Positions 6,604-6,957 of a DNA stretch of 6,957 nucleotides are shown piece by piece; the stretch's first letter is position 1, and every line of letters starts with the position of its first letter. This DNA is from Anaerolineae bacterium (GTDB taxonomy: Bacteria > Chloroflexota > Anaerolineae > 4572-78 > NAK82): assembly GCA_030597485.1 (NCBI GenBank), contig JAUVRU010000106.1, positions 1 through 6,957 of the forward strand. The letters run 5' to 3'. A program made the position numbers and the translations under genes. The notes below the pieces were generated by a model. It did no database searches and was not told where the DNA came from. It saw only the letters and a program-made list of their open reading frames with translations.

Positions 6604-6931
6604 GAGTTTCATTGTGACCAAGACATACTCTTCGCCGGACACCGCCCAAATGATTTCACCTGATCAGCACATTGCCGAGTTAGAAGCCCAACTCCATGAG
6701 TGGGATGCGACGAACAACCAGGCAGAACGCCAGCTGCGACCAGCCGTAATCACCCGCAAGACAACGGGCTGCAATCGCACAGATGAGGGGGCCGAGACGC
6801 CTGCCATTTTGTCGAGCGTGCTGGCCACCTGTCATCAGAGAAACGGTGCTATCCTGGACTTCCTCACCGAAGTACAGCGAGCTTTGGGAAACCCGCCCTC
6901 GTTGGGCCCGCCCCAGGCCGCCCCTACTTGA
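6602..6931 (+). pseudogene. IS66-family transposase, C-terminal remnant
   Basis: An open frame of 109 codons whose residues 35-96 match the C-terminal end of IS66 (DDE) transposases: ATNNQAERQLRPAVI, with Glu42 the likely third catalytic acid, then GCNRT, ILSSVLATCHQR and ILDFL. A full transposase is about 450-550 aa, so the two aspartates and most of the catalytic core are missing. Residues 23-31 (HIAELEAQL) resemble the N-terminal coiled coil of IS66 transposases, which may mean an internal deletion joined both ends, but the match is short. The first 20 residues look unrelated. No clear Shine-Dalgarno precedes the ATG at 6602; the in-frame ATG at 6650 is an alternative. No terminal inverted repeats were recognised, nor the accessory tnpA/tnpB genes. 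Confidence 0.75.
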
Positions 6932-6950
6932 CGCCAAACAAGTACGTCAA
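6928..6950. repeat. Perfect 6-bp inverted repeat at the end of the IS66 remnant
   Basis: TTGACG (6928-6933) and CGTCAA (6945-6950) form a perfect inverted repeat with an 11-base loop; the left arm overlaps the TGA stop of the transposase remnant. AT-rich sequence follows and the window ends. It could be a weak terminator or part of the element's end. The stem is short and not GC-rich. Confidence 0.35.
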
Positions 6951-6957
6951 AAATATA

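Noticed and set aside
6445..6649. Two minus-strand frames extending upstream of the GNAT remnant as a full gene
   Set aside because: Beyond about 6574 neither frame shows recognisable GNAT sequence, and both run antisense into the promoter and IS66 remnant region.

Overview
The window is GC-rich, gene-dense bacterial DNA. The strongest hint to the organism is a long RarA protein with an extra methyltransferase-like C-terminal domain, an architecture I know from cyanobacteria and Chloroflexota. Together with the GNAT remnant and the overall protein style, this suggests a Chloroflexota bacterium (Anaerolineae-like). That is inference, at moderate confidence.

Layout. On the minus strand, positions 1-1336 carry nearly all of a tyrosine phenol-lyase gene (tpl); its last roughly 18 codons lie beyond the left edge. 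A 208-bp divergent intergenic region follows. It holds the tpl Shine-Dalgarno, an array of ACACGGAT-like octamers spaced 9-10 bp and arranged as inverted clusters, and an extended -10 promoter so close to the next ATG that the rarA transcript may be leaderless. On the plus strand, 1545-3800 encodes the RarA/methyltransferase-like fusion, 3923-5155 a 12-helix MFS transporter, and 5152-6231 the adenine DNA glycosylase MutY. The transporter and mutY overlap by 4 bp (ATGA) and are probably translationally coupled. The three genes could form one operon, since I see no terminator between them.

From 6232 to the right edge the window is a gene graveyard. It has the C-terminal end of a GNAT-type acetyltransferase on the minus strand, then the C-terminal catalytic end of an IS66-type transposase on the plus strand. 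A surprisingly well-formed sigma-70-like promoter sits between the two remnants.

Functionally, rarA (replication-fork rescue) and mutY (8-oxoguanine repair) make this a genome-maintenance segment, with a transporter of unknown substrate between them. The tpl gene is an unrelated amino-acid catabolic enzyme transcribed the other way. I found no CRISPR array, tRNA, rRNA or recognisable defence system. The most notable points are the uncharacterised RarA fusion domain, the odd start region of the transporter, and the promoter and fragments in the decayed right end.
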